Below, one piece after another: positions 36,123 through 45,573 of a stretch of 64,000 nt of DNA (the stretch's first letter is position 1; every line of letters begins with the position of its first letter). The stretch is from Photobacterium frigidiphilum. Lineage in GTDB: Bacteria; Pseudomonadota; Gammaproteobacteria; Enterobacterales; Vibrionaceae. Below the pieces are notes generated by a model. That model did no database searches and was not told where the DNA came from. It saw only the letters and a program-made list of their open reading frames with translations. The stretch is from positions 1 to 64,000 of the forward strand of contig NZ_PYMJ01000031.1 in assembly GCF_003025615.1 (NCBI RefSeq), written 5' to 3'. The position numbers were made by a program, and so were the translations under genes.

Positions 36123-37162
36123 GTCTTTCACTGGCTGAAGAAACGGCATTACTCTCGCTATCTTCAAATGTAAAACATGCATTTGTAACGGGCGCAGGTG
36201 GTTTTTTAGGTAAGGCAATTTGCCGATATCTGCGTATTGCTGGTATTCAAGTTACGGGTTTTGCCCGTGGCAGTTACCCTGATTTAGAGCAAATGGGTGT
36301 CACCATGGTGAAAGGTGATATCAGTACTAAGTCTGATTTATTACAAGCGATGCAAGGTTGTGATCTTGTGTTTCATGTCGCATCAAAAGCAGGGGTGTGG
36401 GGATCTAAAAGCGATTACTACAGCCCAAATGTAGACGGTGCGCGTAATATTATAGAGGCATGCCAAGAACTTGGTATCGATAAGTTGGTTTATACCAGCA
36501 CGCCAAGTGTAACCTTTGCAGGCAGTGATGAGGCTGGAATTGATGAATCGGCACCGTATGCCGCTAGTTATCTTAATTTCTATGCAGAATCTAAAGCCAT
36601 TGCCGAACAAATAGTACTGGCAGCCAACGGAAAGTCAGTAAAAACTGTCGCATTGCGTCCTCATCTTATTTGGGGGCCGAACGATCCACATCTTGTACCT
36701 AGAGTGATTGAACGTGCAAGAGCGGGGCGTTTAAAGCTTGTGGGGCATGAAGATAAATTAGTTGATACCATTTATGTTGATAATGCAGCCTATGCCCATA
36801 TTTTAGCGGCATTACGTTTAACCGAACCAAGCAGTACTTGTGCTGGGAAGGCTTACTTTTTGAGTAATGATGAACCCATAACAATGGCAGCCATGTTCAA
36901 TAAAATCTTATCGTGTGCTGATTTACCTAAGGTGACAAAGCGTGTGCCTGCGGGATTAGCGTATCAGGTAGGTGCGTTATTAGAATGGCTATATGGCGTA
37001 TTGAATAAGAAAGAAGAGCCGATAATGACTCGCTTTGTTGCGCGTCAGCTGTCTACCTGTCATTACTTTGATATTAGTGCTGCTAAGCGTGATTTAGGCT
37101 ATACACCCTTGGTAAGTATTGATGACGGTATGAAACGGTTGAAGCAGACTTTGAACGCCTAG
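36119..37162 (+). CDS. oleD: OleD, NADPH-dependent 2-alkyl-3-oxoalkanoate reductase
   Basis: The protein is 347 residues from the ATG at 36119 (AAGGGA site, ATGA overlap with oleC). It is an extended short-chain dehydrogenase of the 3-beta-HSD type: Rossmann motif VTGAGGFLGKA at about 23-33, Ser near 127-129 (YTSTPS) and the catalytic YAESK with Tyr155 and Lys159. It reduces the OleA keto product to the beta-hydroxy acid. Last gene of oleABCD; a strong terminator follows 59 bp later. Confidence 0.93.
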   Translation: MSLSLAEETALLSLSSNVKHAFVTGAGGFLGKAICRYLRIAGIQVTGFARGSYPDLEQMGVTMVKGDISTKSDLLQAMQGCDLVFHVASKAGVWGSKSDYYSPNVDGARNIIEACQELGIDKLVYTSTPSVTFAGSDEAGIDESAPYAASYLNFYAESKAIAEQIVLAANGKSVKTVALRPHLIWGPNDPHLVPRVIERARAGRLKLVGHEDKLVDTIYVDNAAYAHILAALRLTEPSSTCAGKAYFLSNDEPITMAAMFNKILSCADLPKVTKRVPAGLAYQVGALLEWLYGVLNKKEEPIMTRFVARQLSTCHYFDISAAKRDLGYTPLVSIDDGMKRLKQTLNA

Positions 37163-37220
37163 TGACGCGAGTCGAGAGGCGAGTTTCAAGACGATATATA
37201 ACACTGTTAATTGAAAAATA

Positions 37221-37256
37221 AAAAAGACCGAACTGTGTATGCAGTTCGGTCTTTTA
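37221..37256. terminator. Bidirectional terminator between oleD and the chemoreceptor gene
   Basis: The stem of about 14 bp (aaaagaccgaactg/cagttcggtctttt) with a 6-nt loop is flanked by A- and T-runs. It serves oleABCD on the plus strand and the methyl-accepting protein gene on the minus strand. Confidence 0.92.
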
Positions 37257-37270
37257 CTTTAAGCTAGATA

Positions 37271-39139
37271 TTACACCACAAACTTGTTCATGATTTCATC
37301 TTGGGCCCGTACGGTATTGATTTGAATCGCCATCGCGTCGTTGGCTCCATCCGCAGCACTTGCGACTTGTTCCGATAAATCTTTTATCTTAATGGTATTA
37401 CTGTTGATCTCTTCTGCTACCAAGCTTTGTTCTTCTGCAGCAGAGGCAATTTGCATGTTCATGTCGCTGATTTGCTGAATGGCCACACGTATACGCTCTA
37501 GCGCACCATCTGCTTCTTGGGCTTTCGTTACCGTATTGGTTGCTGTTTCTTTGCTTTGGCTCATAACAGCCACGGCAGAGCTTGATCCAGATTGTAACTG
37601 CTCGATCATCTGGCGGATTTCTGTGGTTGATTGCTGAGTACGTTGTGCAAGCGTTCTCACTTCATCGGCGACCACAGCAAAACCTCGGCCTGAATCACCA
37701 GCACGAGCGGCTTCAATGGCTGCATTTAACGCAAGCAAGTTGGTTTGATCAGCGATTTCATTAATAACTTTTAAGATGGTTTCAATATTGCTTGTTGCAT
37801 GTTCCAGTTCGCGAACCACGTTTACAGCTTGGTCAATTTGCTCTGAAAGCTCGTTAATGGCTGATGAGGTGTGCGAGACAATACTTGCTCCTTCAATGAC
37901 AGCGTTATCGGCTTCTTGGGCTGACGCTGCTGCACCTTGGGCGTTGCCCGCTACATCAGAAGAGGTTGATGCCATCTCGTTCATTGCTGTCGCGAGTTGT
38001 TCTAATTCTTGCAGCTGGGTCGACATCGCGCTAGCCGACTGCTTTGCACCTTCTGCCGTTTGCTCGGTGCCTGCCATAATATCTTCACCTAGCGACTTAC
38101 TTTCGATAATTAAGTGCTGCAGCTTTTCAGTGAAGGCATTAAAGCCTTTTGCTAATTCTGCAAACTCTTCATCGGTGTTGGTATCGAGGCGACGGGTTAA
38201 GTCTCCCTGACCTGATGCGACATCTTGAATCGCATCGTTTAATTCGCGCAGTGGGCGCATTAAGACTTTAAATACTAACAACAAAGCGATGATGCCAGCG
38301 AACAATGCCACCAACGAATAGATGATAGAATCGTTTTTCAGCTCATCAACGGCAGCAAATGCGATGCTTTCATCGAGCACAACACCTACGTACCAGTCTT
38401 GACCATCAATTTTGTCGAATGATACCTCTAGATCTTTTCCGTCAGCTACAAAACTCTGTGATTGCTCAGAAATTGATGTGTTACCTAAGAAGCTCGACAT
38501 TGGTTTGCCATTTAATTTGGCATTTGGGTGTGAAATGATAATGCCATCAGCCGAAACAAGGAAGATGTAGCCTGCATCAAGCAAAGAAACCTTGTTCGCT
38601 AATTCCGCTAAACCAGATAAGCTGACATCAAAGAAGATGGCCCCTTTAAATTGATTGTTTTGCATCACTGGTGTCGCAATTGATACCAATATTTCATTGG
38701 TTACCGAATCAGCATACGGTGCTGTTATTATAATATTATTGGCTTGTTTGGTATCTTTATACCAAGGGCGGCTACGCGGATCCCATGATGCACCAGGATC
38801 CCAGTTAGGATCGTTACTCACAAAGCTCCCATCCGACTCAAAACCAAACCCTGTAAGTAAGAAAGTATTCTTTACGATAGGTTGGCTAATCACCGTTTCA
38901 ATCTCAGATGGCGTTAGATTTTCTTCTGCCATGCTGGTGGCATAGGTGGCTAGCGCTTTACGACTGTTTAATTCGGCATTAACGGTACTTCCTATACCCG
39001 ATACAATCTCTTCCACACTTTTAGTAACCAGTGAGTGGATCTGCGATTTTATATTGAAATATTGATTAGCAGAGAGCGCAGACAGCGCAACCAAGAGAAT
39101 GGCGGAAGAGGTCGCCACAATTTTGTGATTAAATTTCAT
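37271..39139 (-). CDS. Methyl-accepting chemotaxis protein with dCache sensor
   Basis: The 622-residue receptor has an N-terminal membrane helix (about 8-25) and a periplasmic dCache_1 domain (about 30-270) with the amine/amino-acid-sensor-like stretch DPRSRPWYKDTKQ and YADSVTNEILVSIATPV. A second helix (about 275-295), HAMP (RPLRELNDAI) and a long cytoplasmic coiled coil follow, with the hairpin tip EIADQTNLLALNAAIEAARA. No CheR-tethering pentapeptide is seen at the C-terminus. AGGA lies 8 nt before the start. It stands alone beside tor genes; the ligand is unknown. Confidence 0.93.
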   Translation of the reverse strand: MKFNHKIVATSSAILLVALSALSANQYFNIKSQIHSLVTKSVEEIVSGIGSTVNAELNSRKALATYATSMAEENLTPSEIETVISQPIVKNTFLLTGFGFESDGSFVSNDPNWDPGASWDPRSRPWYKDTKQANNIIITAPYADSVTNEILVSIATPVMQNNQFKGAIFFDVSLSGLAELANKVSLLDAGYIFLVSADGIIISHPNAKLNGKPMSSFLGNTSISEQSQSFVADGKDLEVSFDKIDGQDWYVGVVLDESIAFAAVDELKNDSIIYSLVALFAGIIALLLVFKVLMRPLRELNDAIQDVASGQGDLTRRLDTNTDEEFAELAKGFNAFTEKLQHLIIESKSLGEDIMAGTEQTAEGAKQSASAMSTQLQELEQLATAMNEMASTSSDVAGNAQGAAASAQEADNAVIEGASIVSHTSSAINELSEQIDQAVNVVRELEHATSNIETILKVINEIADQTNLLALNAAIEAARAGDSGRGFAVVADEVRTLAQRTQQSTTEIRQMIEQLQSGSSSAVAVMSQSKETATNTVTKAQEADGALERIRVAIQQISDMNMQIASAAEEQSLVAEEINSNTIKIKDLSEQVASAADGANDAMAIQINTVRAQDEIMNKFVV

Positions 39140-39547
39140 CGGGTTATTCCTTTAGCAAATGTCAAATACAGTGTATTTCTATTCTTATGTTCTTTTTATC
39201 GGCAATAAGGCTGGTTTCTATAGGTTGAATGTAAGAAATATGTGAAAAAAGAATACATGCTTTGTACTTTATGTAAGGGGATGTGATGCCGCTTCAGGTT
39301 TAATTTGTGGGGTAATTGATATTCTTAATAATAAGTGCCAAATGACGATATGTGTCAAGGTGAATGTAATGGTCAATGAATGGTGGGCTAGGGATTGGTA
39401 GAAATGAAATTAAGGGGGGCCAGAGAATCATTACCGGTATGAAAAAGAAAAGGGCACTCATGCTTTACTTGAATAAGTAATGTCATGAATCCCCTTTATT
39501 GACTGGTTAGCTATATGCAGTGATATAGCTCAACGCAGTAGTACCAA
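39140..39547. other. Intergenic region between chemoreceptor and torA
   Basis: This 408-bp stretch should carry the chemoreceptor promoter (minus strand) and the 3' end of tor transcription. No ORF or clear hairpin terminator is apparent. Confidence 0.4.
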
Positions 39548-42010
39548 TTAACTTACTTCGATCGGACCGCCGAATGAAGTAACAGGTGGCACTTCACCTT
39601 TGAACTTCTCAAAGTCAACCAAGCAGGTGTTTGCACTGGTTGCCTGAGCAAGCTCTGATGACGGAATATCCTGAGTCAGGGTATTTGGATCGCCATAGGT
39701 ATCAATTGCACCTACTTTTTCGTTTAGCGGGCCGTACCATGCACCTTCTTCAATACGGATAACACCACGAGCGTAACTGTCACTAAGCACTGCACCAGCA
39801 AGTAGTTGACCACGGTCATTGAATACGCGAACGATATCACCGTCTTTGATGCCTTTTTCTGCGGCATCTTTCGGGTTGATATAGACAGGCTCACGACCTT
39901 TCACTGCGTAAGTTGCACGCATTTCTTCAGACTCACACATTTGAGAGTGCAAACGCTTATCAGGGTGACAAGACTGCATCCAGAATGGGTGTTTCTTCGA
40001 ACCAGGGCCACCGTGAGAACGTTCACTCTTTTCGAACCACATAGGGTGGCCTTGACAGTGTTCGTAACCGAAACGGTCGATCTTACGGCTTGAAATTTCA
40101 ATGAAACCTGATGGTGTGCCTAGTGCATTGATTTCAGGATCTTCACGGAAATCAGCATGGCGAACCCATGGTGTACCTTCACCAAAATCAAGTACGCCTT
40201 TTTCCCAGAATTCATCAAACTCAGGCATATCGAACTTGGCTTTGTTTGCGTCGCGACAGTCAGAGTACAATGAGCGAACCCACTCCATCTCATCCATGCC
40301 ACGGGTATATTCTTTGTGACGACCAAAACGACGAGACAGCTCAGTAAATATGTCGAAGTCAGTTTTAGATTGGTATAACGGGTCAACTAATTTGTGCATC
40401 GCAACCAAACCACGACCACTGTATGAACCGTAAACATCAATATCGTTACGTTCAAACTGTGTACAAGCTGGCAGTACGATATCGGAGAAACGACAAGTTG
40501 CCGTCCAAGCGAAATCAATAGTCACAACTGTTTGAAGCTTCTGGAATGCTTGCTTCATACGGTTACGATCTTGGTGGTGATGCCACGGGTTGTTACCACT
40601 GATTATCATCATTTTGTAATCAGGCAAGATAACTTTAGAACCGTTGTATTTGATTTCTTTACCAGGTTCAAGCAAACAGTCAACCCAACGAGCAACCGGA
40701 ATAGTACGGCTGTAACCGTTAAAATCGTTGTTATCCCATTTAGGCTTTTGACCTTCGTCAACATTACGAGGGAAGCCGCCAGGTGCCGCGAAACCGGTTG
40801 ATGGAACACCAATTGAACTGTAGTGGTGACCGTAAGAAACACCGCCGCCAGGTAAACCAATTTGACCTACCATTGCCGCGATTACAGCACCCATCCAGTA
40901 AGGCTGCTCACCGTGCTCTTGGCGTTGAATACACCAACCAAATAGAATCTGAGTACGTTCAGAAACCAACATACGGGCAAAGTCACGGATTTCATCAGCA
41001 GGTAAGCCACAAATTTCCGCTGCCCACTCAGGTGTTTTTTCGATGTTATCTTTGCTCTTACCCATGAAGTAAGGCACAAACTCATCGAAGCCTAAGCAGT
41101 ACATCTTGATGAATTCTTTGTCGTAAAGATCTTCAGTGTACAAAGTATGTGCAACTGCTAGCATGAATGCTACGTCAGTTTGCGGGTTAATATACATGTG
41201 GTCGTTGCCCAAGAAACGTTGTGTCTTGTTTTTCACTGGGTCAACAGACAGTACGTTGATCTCGCCTTTTGCAACTTTCTCTTTTAGTTGTTCAAGGTAT
41301 GCGAACGATTCATGTGTTTCACAGTTCCAGCCAACTTGTAGGTTTTTCACTGGATCTGTTGCCCACAGTACGATGTTCTTACTGTGGTCTAGAATTTCAG
41401 ACCAAGATGTACCTTGAGCGTACACTTCTGTCGAACCTAATACGTAAGGCAGAATGGTTTGGCCTGCACCCGTCGAGTAGTCGCCTACTTTTGTGATGAA
41501 GTTACCGTGCATGCCGACAGCACGTTGCATGTGGCTAGTACAGCTGTGGAACTGACCTGTTTGACGCCAGCCAGTTTGACCAGCGTGCAATGCCCATGGG
41601 CCGTAGTCTTTTTGAACACGTTCTAGCTCGCGGTAGAACAAATCAAGCGCATCATCCCATGTCATACGGATGAAGCGGTTGTTACCACGTGTTTCGCCAC
41701 TGTATTTATGTTTTTTCAACCAATCTAGACGCACCATTGGGTAACGAACACGTGATGGGCTGTAGATAATTCCCTTAATGCCGTTCAGCATGTCAGTAGG
41801 GTACTTATCCATTTCTAATGGCTTAATTTCTTGTACTTTACCCGCATAAACGTGGGCACGGAATGCGCCCCAGTGAGAACCGGATGTTTTCCATGTTCCT
41901 GTTGTTTCTGCTGCCATCGCTTTTGATGATGCTAGTAGGCTAGGACCAATTACAGATACTGCACTTGTTGTCGCTAAGCCTTTAAGAAAACTTCTTCTGC
42001 TAACAGACAT
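39548..42010 (-). CDS. torA: TorA, periplasmic trimethylamine N-oxide reductase
   Basis: The protein is 820 residues of the DMSO reductase family (bis-MGD molybdenum). It has a Tat signal, SRRSFLKG, then a hydrophobic stretch and AMA cleavage region. The likely Mo-ligand serine lies in AQGTSWSEIL, and cofactor-binding stretches VLWATDPVKNLQVGWN and IISGNNPWHHHQDRN are visible. It reduces TMAO to trimethylamine as terminal electron acceptor, taking electrons from TorC. The ATG at 42010 has GGAG 10 nt upstream; a TTG at 42016 is possible. TMAO is abundant in deep-sea animals. No TorD chaperone gene is present here. Confidence 0.95.
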   Translation of the reverse strand: MSVSRRSFLKGLATTSAVSVIGPSLLASSKAMAAETTGTWKTSGSHWGAFRAHVYAGKVQEIKPLEMDKYPTDMLNGIKGIIYSPSRVRYPMVRLDWLKKHKYSGETRGNNRFIRMTWDDALDLFYRELERVQKDYGPWALHAGQTGWRQTGQFHSCTSHMQRAVGMHGNFITKVGDYSTGAGQTILPYVLGSTEVYAQGTSWSEILDHSKNIVLWATDPVKNLQVGWNCETHESFAYLEQLKEKVAKGEINVLSVDPVKNKTQRFLGNDHMYINPQTDVAFMLAVAHTLYTEDLYDKEFIKMYCLGFDEFVPYFMGKSKDNIEKTPEWAAEICGLPADEIRDFARMLVSERTQILFGWCIQRQEHGEQPYWMGAVIAAMVGQIGLPGGGVSYGHHYSSIGVPSTGFAAPGGFPRNVDEGQKPKWDNNDFNGYSRTIPVARWVDCLLEPGKEIKYNGSKVILPDYKMMIISGNNPWHHHQDRNRMKQAFQKLQTVVTIDFAWTATCRFSDIVLPACTQFERNDIDVYGSYSGRGLVAMHKLVDPLYQSKTDFDIFTELSRRFGRHKEYTRGMDEMEWVRSLYSDCRDANKAKFDMPEFDEFWEKGVLDFGEGTPWVRHADFREDPEINALGTPSGFIEISSRKIDRFGYEHCQGHPMWFEKSERSHGGPGSKKHPFWMQSCHPDKRLHSQMCESEEMRATYAVKGREPVYINPKDAAEKGIKDGDIVRVFNDRGQLLAGAVLSDSYARGVIRIEEGAWYGPLNEKVGAIDTYGDPNTLTQDIPSSELAQATSANTCLVDFEKFKGEVPPVTSFGGPIEVS

Positions 42011-42033
42011 ATTCAAATTACTCCATCAATCGC

Positions 42034-43212
42034 TTAGTGTTTGTTATCAGAAAAATCTGAAGAGTGTTTTTGTAGGTACTTCAATACCAGCGCTTTGCTG
42101 TCTGTATCGAAGTTTACAAATGCCATCATACCGTTGAACATACCAGGCCATGTGTTGGCATCGAAGTGCTCTTCAGCAGGCTGAGTGTGACAAACAGAAC
42201 AGTTAGTTTGGTAAGATTGCTTAGCTTTGTCCCAAATAGGTTGAACATCGGCTAGCATTGCATCTTTCTTCATCCACACTTTCACGTTTACACGCTGCCA
42301 TGGTAGACCAGTTAAGTCGTCTTCTTTAATTTCGAATTTATCAACAACCGCATCGTTCTGTGCACTTTCTTTTAGTAAAGAAGCAACCGCGATGTTCATA
42401 CCAAAGTCTTCTTGAATGACGCGACCGTAACCTTTGTCTTTACGCCAGCCAGCAATTTCAACTTGCATAACATCGCCAGATTCAGCAACAACTTTTACTG
42501 AAGACGCAGGGTTTAGAAGGCCTGCTTCAACGGTTAACGCTTTATCTTCATAAATAGGTAAATGACGAACACTGGTGTAGCTTTCATCTTTTTCATATTT
42601 AGTGTTTGATGCCAATTGCTCTAGTTCAGAGATCATGCCGCCACTTGAATCCATATTTTCAGGAAGGTGGTGTGCAATACCTTTATGGCAATCAAGACAG
42701 CTTTGGTCTCGTTCTTTCGCTTGCTTCATTTGAATACGAGCAGTAGGGGACATTTTAGTAAAGTCCATGCCGTCGTAATCGTGACAATTACGGCATTCCA
42801 ATGATTTATTGGCGCTAAAGCGATCCCATTCATGCTGGGCAAGTGTTATTCGGCGTTCTTCAAATTTTTCTGGTGTATCGATAAAGCCAGCAAAGTGAGC
42901 GAACACTTCTTTACTTGCTTGAATCTTACGAGAAATCTTTGATGTCCAGTCGTGAGGAACGTGACAATCAGGACAAGTAGCACGAACACCAGAACGGTTT
43001 TTATCGTGAATAGTGCCCGCGTATTCTGGTGCGATGTTATCAGCATGACAACCAACACAGAATTCTTCGGTGTTAGTTGCTTCTAGTGCCGTGTTAAACC
43101 CACCCCAGAAGATAATGCCTGCTAAAAATCCGCCTAGGGTTAGGACACCTAGGCTGATATGTACACTTGGACGAGCAAACGTCTTCCAAGCTTTTAATAA
43201 GAATGATTTCAT
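42034..43212 (-). CDS. torC: TorC, membrane-anchored pentahaem c-type cytochrome
   Basis: The 392-residue protein has a single N-terminal anchor (about 18-38) and five CxxCH haem sites: CVGCH at 52, CPDCH at 80, CRNCH at 140, CLDCH at 172 and CSVCH near 340. The first four form a NapC/NirT-type domain and the fifth sits in the C-terminal TorC-specific domain. It passes electrons from menaquinol to TorA in the periplasm. It lies 23 bp upstream of torA in the torECA operon. Confidence 0.95.
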   Translation of the reverse strand: MKSFLLKAWKTFARPSVHISLGVLTLGGFLAGIIFWGGFNTALEATNTEEFCVGCHADNIAPEYAGTIHDKNRSGVRATCPDCHVPHDWTSKISRKIQASKEVFAHFAGFIDTPEKFEERRITLAQHEWDRFSANKSLECRNCHDYDGMDFTKMSPTARIQMKQAKERDQSCLDCHKGIAHHLPENMDSSGGMISELEQLASNTKYEKDESYTSVRHLPIYEDKALTVEAGLLNPASSVKVVAESGDVMQVEIAGWRKDKGYGRVIQEDFGMNIAVASLLKESAQNDAVVDKFEIKEDDLTGLPWQRVNVKVWMKKDAMLADVQPIWDKAKQSYQTNCSVCHTQPAEEHFDANTWPGMFNGMMAFVNFDTDSKALVLKYLQKHSSDFSDNKH

Positions 43213-43259
43213 AATGTGCTCTTTCTAAACTAATTCAGTTATATTTATTGGTAAGTTGC

Positions 43260-43436
43260 TTAGCCACCATGACCAGGAGGACCTAAAAGGAACACTTGCA
43301 GCATCCAAATAATAAAACCGTACCCACCTACAAACATCACACTAAGAATTGGAAATAAAAAGACAGTGATAAAAAGGAAGGATTTCCACTCGCGAGACCG
43401 CGTTTCCCCATCACCGTTATTAGTAACACTACTCAT
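43260..43436 (-). CDS. torE: TorE, small membrane protein of the TMAO reductase system
   Basis: The protein is 58 residues from the ATG at 43436 (AGGTGG 6 nt upstream). It has one membrane helix (SFLFITVFLFPILSVMFVGG) and a C-terminal FLLGPPGHGG, as in TorE/NapE-like proteins. It is the first gene of torECA. Its exact role is not established; it may assist the quinol-cytochrome step. Confidence 0.88.
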   Translation of the reverse strand: MSSVTNNGDGETRSREWKSFLFITVFLFPILSVMFVGGYGFIIWMLQVFLLGPPGHGG

Positions 43437-43990
43437 AAACACCACCTGCTATTTTTTATGTTTTTATTTAAATAGAATGCATTTCAAAATGTAACAAACT
43501 ATTCATACGCAGATCATAAAGTAGTCACTCCCTATAGTTCAATTAATACTTAGGGGTTAACCTTATATTTAATAAGTTTTTTGATGCTGTACAGAATTAT
43601 TAATACGATACGATCTAATGTGCTGTTTTATATATAAATAATAAGAAGTAAGAATAAATATGAAAAGATATGAAGAGTGACTTTTTGTGGCTTAATGTTT
43701 TCAGTTTGTTTTATTTGTAGCGGTAATGTATCGAGGTGTTGCTATCCACAGTAAATAAAAGGTTATTTTGCAGCTGAAATAAAATATGAAACACGATGAT
43801 TAACAAGATGGTAATTTATATCTTAGAAATACGGTAACAATTTACGGAACTACAGATATTAAGATCTATTTAGAAAAGTAATGAATAGCTGTTCTGGTGA
43901 CGACTGAACTTTTTTATAAGTATTCATTATTAATAGCATGTCTACCTGAATGAATGCTGAACGCTATAAAGCGTGGCTATACATATAAAT
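43437..43990. promoter_or_regulatory. Upstream region of torECA
   Basis: This AT-rich region of about 550 bp has no gene. CTATTCATAC at 43499-43508 matches the E. coli TorR box (CTGTTCATAT) at 8 of 10 positions and lies about 65 bp upstream of torE. The other expected boxes were not found by eye, so TorR control is only suggested. torS, torT and torR are not in the window. Confidence 0.3.
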
Positions 43991-44016
43991 AAAAAAGGGT
44001 AGCGCAATGCTACCCT
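43991..44016 (-). terminator. Terminator after purC
   Basis: The minus strand shows AGGGTAGC, loop ATTGC, GCTACCCT and a run of T. It is 31 bp past the purC stop. Confidence 0.88.
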
Positions 44017-44046
44017 AAGATGTAACTGTAAGCTTAATTACATCTG

Positions 44047-45150
44047 TTAATCTACTAAACCATATTGGTCACGTAGAATAGCGGTAATTTCTGCCTTAGG
44101 GTTCTTGCTCAGAACGATTTTTTTACCTGTGATTTTTTCTGCAATATCAGTGTAAATTTTAGATACTTGCATCAATACTTCTTCAGGTAGCGCATTATCG
44201 CGTGCTAAAGCTGAACGCTCTTCCATACGATCTTTATTCAAAAGAATATCTGGATCAGGGAAATGGTTAAGCAGCAATTGGCGGAAATCTTCTTTCGAAT
44301 TTTCTACAATTTTACCATCACGGTAAGCTGCTGCATCCCAAATACGAGATGAATCTGGTGTACCGACTTCATCCATGTAAATGAGTTTTTCTTTTCCGCT
44401 CGCATCTGTTACGTAGCCAAATTCAAATTTGGTATCAACGAAGATTTGATCAATCTTTTCTAGCTCAGAGCTAATAACATTGAAGCCTTCTTTTAGCAGT
44501 TTCTCGTAATGATTAATATCATCAGTTTTACGGAAATTGAACGCTTCGAAGTTTTCTTCAATATTTGTACGCGTAATGTTTACGTCATCAACTGCTGGAA
44601 CTCCTGGAATACCTTCCAGAATACCTTTCGTTGACGGTGTAATTAATAGTTCTGGTAATTTCTGATCTTTATTTAGACCTTCTGGTACTTCAATACCACA
44701 GAAATCACGTTCGCCTTTGCTGTAAGAACGCCACATTGAACCAGTAATGTATTGACGGCAAATCGCTTCAATCATTACTGGTTTTGCTTTTTGTACAATC
44801 CAGATGAATGGGTGCGGAATATCTAGAATATGGCTTTCTGCTAAATCATTGTCGCGGAAAAGCTTAAACCAATGATTTGAGATAGCGTTTAATGCAGCAC
44901 CTTTACCTGGTACGCCCTTCATTCCGCCTTCACCATGCCAAATGCAATCGAAAGCTGAAATACGGTCACTGATTACCATGATGGCAAGCGGTGCATCCGG
45001 TGCAACGTTATACCCTTTTTCTTCGATCAGGCGACGACTGTCCGCTTCAGTTAACCAGTAAACAGAGCGTACTTTGCCACTGTGAACAGGTTTGTCGGTA
45101 CGGATTGGTAGGTCATCATTTACGGCAAGAACTTGATCAGCAAGGCTCAT
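44047..45150 (-). CDS. purC: Phosphoribosylaminoimidazole-succinocarboxamide synthase
   Basis: The 367-residue SAICAR synthetase belongs to the longer vibrio/yeast-like class rather than the 237-residue E. coli type. It joins aspartate to CAIR with ATP in purine synthesis. Recognisable stretches are GKVRSVYWL near the N-terminus, ISDRISAFDCIWHGE, the glycine-rich EGGMKGVPGKGAALN, RQYITGSMWRSY and YMDEVGTPDSSRIW. AGGA lies 7 nt before the start. It is monocistronic, with its own terminator. Confidence 0.95.
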   Translation of the reverse strand: MSLADQVLAVNDDLPIRTDKPVHSGKVRSVYWLTEADSRRLIEEKGYNVAPDAPLAIMVISDRISAFDCIWHGEGGMKGVPGKGAALNAISNHWFKLFRDNDLAESHILDIPHPFIWIVQKAKPVMIEAICRQYITGSMWRSYSKGERDFCGIEVPEGLNKDQKLPELLITPSTKGILEGIPGVPAVDDVNITRTNIEENFEAFNFRKTDDINHYEKLLKEGFNVISSELEKIDQIFVDTKFEFGYVTDASGKEKLIYMDEVGTPDSSRIWDAAAYRDGKIVENSKEDFRQLLLNHFPDPDILLNKDRMEERSALARDNALPEEVLMQVSKIYTDIAEKITGKKIVLSKNPKAEITAILRDQYGLVD

Positions 45151-45573
45151 GGTGAAATTCCTATTTCAATAATCAATATAATGATAAAAGCACTTCGCGG
45201 CTAATGACTGAGATATAAGCCCTTTAGCCGAATTCTGATGAGAATAATACCAGAATTTACAGCGGTCGCCAGTAAAAAAGCAAACGTTTGCCTTTTGTGG
45301 GTGAGTTATAGGATTTCATAAATGAACGTTGGAATTAGCTTGAGCGATTTTTGAACGAAATCTGACAATAAGAAGTATCTTGTAAGGGGATATATTTGTT
45401 TATCGTCTATGGCGATTTGTTTTGTATGTGTAATAAGGTTAATTATTATGCACTGGTGAGTGGTGTGAAGATAAAAGACGCGGTGTTTGCTGCTTTCAAT
45501 GTTATATCATGTTCAAATACAGCGCGTTTATCGAGTCCATTTTGTTTATTATATTTAAGAGCTGAATCAAAGC
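45151..45573. other. Intergenic region between purC and the helicase gene
   Basis: A 423-bp divergent region. It should hold the purC promoter (possibly a PurR site, not identified) and the helicase promoter. A 71-codon frame at 45396-45611 overlaps the helicase start and looks spurious. Confidence 0.4.
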
